DNA of 64,000 nt from Pristionchus mayeri (taxonomy: Eukaryota > Nematoda > Chromadorea > Rhabditida > Neodiplogasteridae). The stretch lies in contig BTRK01000003.1 of the NCBI GenBank assembly GCA_036245805.1, forward strand, positions 8,308,001-8,372,000. The letters are read 5' to 3'. This document shows positions 62,103 to 64,000 of the stretch, piece by piece. The notes below the pieces were generated by a model. The model saw nothing but the letters and a program-made list of their open reading frames with translations, made no database searches and was not told the DNA's origin. The number at the start of each line of letters is the position of its first letter. Within the stretch, counting starts at the first letter, position 1. The position numbers and the translations under genes are program-made.

Positions 62103-64000
62103 ATGGATCCAGTAACTCTCCGGGATCTCAGCAATTCCGAGGTAATTGTCACGCTACCTTCCTGCTATTTGCCCAATTTCTCCGAGTCTCTAATTATAAT
62201 AATTTACAGCCCTCGATGGTCTACAGGGACATTCTCGTTAAGGTTTGTGGTGTTTGCATCAATCGTATTCCTTGTTTCTCGAGCAATCGTCTGACCCTCC
62301 TCAGTTTGCACTCTCTCTCGTCTCTCTGACCGGCGAGAGAGCGTGCAAACTGAAGAGAGTCAGACCATTGCTCTGTTTCTCGGTAAATAAGCTCGATTTG
62401 TAGTCGTTCTCCATACCGCCCGCTTCCCTCACCTTGCCCGAGCTGGCATGGACAACGCCCGCCATGCAGGTTATTACTTTATTAGATAGTAAATATTTTC
62501 TTCATTGATAATTGACCGAAGGCGCTGTTAATAGGTCTCTTCTGCTTAGGGTCCCAATTTATGTTACTGTGAGAACAGAAAGCGTAGTCCATGGTGTGGC
62601 GGCGAGATTTAGTACATGTGATTCTAAATATGCGCGGGACGCGGAGGATAAAACATATATTACCGCATATATTTAGAATCAAATGAACTAAATCTCGCCA
62701 CCACACCACGGACTGACTACGCTTTCTGTTCTCACAGTTGTGAAAGGATTTTTACGATCTTCAGAAAGACCCAGAGCTCTACGGTCGTGCTGAAGGGATT
62801 ATGCTGATAACTCGATTATTTTCGATTAAGATTATTTTCCCTTCTACCCATATGATTTCATGCCATTGCGGCGATCAAGGCACAACTTACCTGACTGGGG
62901 TCTACTTCTAACACCACTATTGTTACCCCGATCTGGGCTTCTACAGTAATGCCGCCATTGCTTCACTTAAAGCGCTGAGAATACTATGCTATTCGATCCC
63001 CGTTGTATCGTGAAAACATTCTATATTTTTATGCCTGAAATGCGTCTTCAATTGGTTTAGTTATTTCAAAATCAATATTGATTGGAGTGGATACCTTCAC
63101 CAGTTAACTTTTCCTGTTCATTGCAGCCAGTCCATTCTCTTCGATCATACTCACGTAAGCGATGACCAGCCGCAACTCGGAGTCGGCGGTACGCTGTTAA
63201 AGGCACTACGCCGGATGAGAACGATGACGTCATACCGCCTTTGATAGATCAAAGGCGGCATGACGTCATAGTTCTCATCCGACCTAGTGCCGCTGTTAAA
63301 GTTTTTAAATGATAATGTAAATATTATAATTCAATGTTTGGCTAGTTGGAGAAGCAATCTCTTTCTGTTCTTACTGCCAAGAAATATCAGACTTGACCAT
63401 TGTTCTTCTTATCATAAGGGTGGCGTTTTTTTAGCCGAACTCTTGTTATATTACCGTATCTTTACCGTCGATTACTGTATGATTGGGCTATTGATTTATG
63501 GAGGAACATGAGGGCACTAGGTCGGATGAGAACGTCATTCGCCGTTGATATATCAAAGGCGGCATGACGTCATGGTTCTCATCCGATCTAGTTCCGAACA
63601 TGGGCTACTGTAGCCTTACACTGAAATTTGATGAAATCAATGCGGCGATTCAATCGAGAATTGGCTTTATTGCAAACGCGGGGCACCATGGCTGCTAGCA
63701 GCCAGACCCTCCCTGTTTTCGGACGGTACAAATCATTGTTTTTTTTGCAATTTTAGGGTACCGATTTCTGTGAACCCTGCCGGTTTTGTCGTTAAACTAG
63801 TGGGCACCCTCCCTTATTTTGAAAATCAGCATCAACCCCTGCCCATGTATGCTTTATTGTTTGTCAAAAAATCAATAATGCACCTCAGGCGATCGTGCTG
63901 GAGAAAAGACTGGAGAAGCTGAAGGAGGAACGAAAGGCAAGCATCAGGATCGATGATCAGGTACTGTAGGTTACGAGATTACTGTAATTTGGGGATTACG
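62103..64000 (+). CDS. 5' exons of an unrecognised gene running off the right edge
   Basis: Exons in phase 0: 62103-62141 (MDPVTLRDLSNSE), 62210-62242 (PSMVYRDILVK), 62404-62469 (SFSIPPASLTLPELAWTTP), then 63889-63960 (AIVLEKRLEKLKEERKASIR) ending at donor gtactg. A good acceptor (ctttccag at 62080-62087) lies 16 bases before the ATG, again suggesting trans-splicing or a leader exon. The fourth exon looks like a charged helix or coiled coil. No family is recognised. The 1.4 kb intron 62470-63888 carries four MITEs. Confidence 0.6.
62297..62373. repeat. CTCTCTCGC-core hairpin
   Basis: Arms ctcagtttgcactctctctc and gagagagcgtgcaaactgaag around gtctctctgaccggc, in the intron before exon 62404. 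Confidence 0.75.
62566..62739. mobile_element. Palindromic MITE, about 174 bp
   Basis: Arms ACTGTGAGAACAGAAAGCGT and complement, about 70 bases each, through ggtgtggcggcgagattta and attctaaatatgcg. No target duplication was assigned. Confidence 0.75.
63202..63291. mobile_element. Palindromic MITE, family M9 (copy 3), perfect 9-bp target duplication
   Basis: Begins GGCACTACGCCGGATGAGAA and closes gacctagtgcc. The flanking nonamer GCTGTTAAA is identical on both sides (63193-63201 and 63292-63300), indicating recent insertion. Confidence 0.9.
63513..63595. mobile_element. Palindromic MITE, family M9 (copy 4)
   Basis: Slightly shorter copy beginning GGCACTAGGTCGGATGAGAA. Flanks gaacatgag and gaacatggg agree at eight of nine positions, a second example of 9-bp target duplication. 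Confidence 0.85.
63673..63851. mobile_element. hAT-like MITE (copy 2), 179 bp
   Basis: Perfect 8-bp target duplication CTTTATTG (63665-63672 and 63852-63859). Ends CAAACGCGGGG and CATACATGGGCAGG (complement of the right end) match those of 48489-48642; the orientation is opposite. Confidence 0.85.

Overview
The window is nuclear DNA of a free-living-type nematode, most likely a rhabditid or diplogastrid relative. Three conserved genes (Arf, Rab33, TAF11) read as nematode orthologues cut into many short exons (40-170 bp). Introns use GT...TTTCAG, many tracts read ctaccgtaatcc or tacggta, and the spaces between genes are full of short inverted-repeat DNA transposons. No rRNA, convincing tRNA or CRISPR was seen. 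All gene models were built by eye from splice sites, phase and protein resemblance; no search was run.

Layout. 1-1234 (+): C-terminal exons of an unrecognised Lys-rich protein. 1366-10417 (+): exons of a probable divergent ionotropic-receptor-like membrane protein, split by a 6.4 kb intron that holds a mariner-ended element with a CR1-like LINE inside, an RTE-like LINE fragment, a truncated copy of the first element, and a possible tiny secreted-peptide gene on the opposite strand. 10636-32000: a cluster of three partial rhomboid (EF-hand + intramembrane serine protease) copies plus a relic of a fourth. Copies A, B and C each lack exons that another still has. Foldback elements, mariner-type elements and a dead transposase lie between them. 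32570-34675 (-): remnant of an LTR-type retroelement with integrase upstream of a CCHC/RGG Gag-like ORF. 34735-39224: A/T-rich, apparently gene-poor. 39360-39772 (+): 3' part of a small unrecognised gene interrupted by a 9-bp-TSD MITE.

41127-51122 (-) is conserved and dense: taf-11 (TFIID subunit) followed 438 bp later by rab-33 on the same strand, possibly one operon. 52016-57170 (+) is a 15-exon secreted Cys-rich protein resembling MIG-18-like fibronectin type-I repeats. 58343-60967 (+) is ARF1 (arf-1.2-like). From 62103 (+) a new gene of unknown function begins and runs off the right edge.

Most notable: the rhomboid cluster whose copies are broken in complementary ways; a hairpin family with a fixed loop whose arms differ between copies but remain complementary within each copy; a MITE family with 9-bp target duplications (Mutator-like); a hAT-like MITE with perfect 8-bp duplications; and the unusual integrase-then-Gag order of the retroelement.
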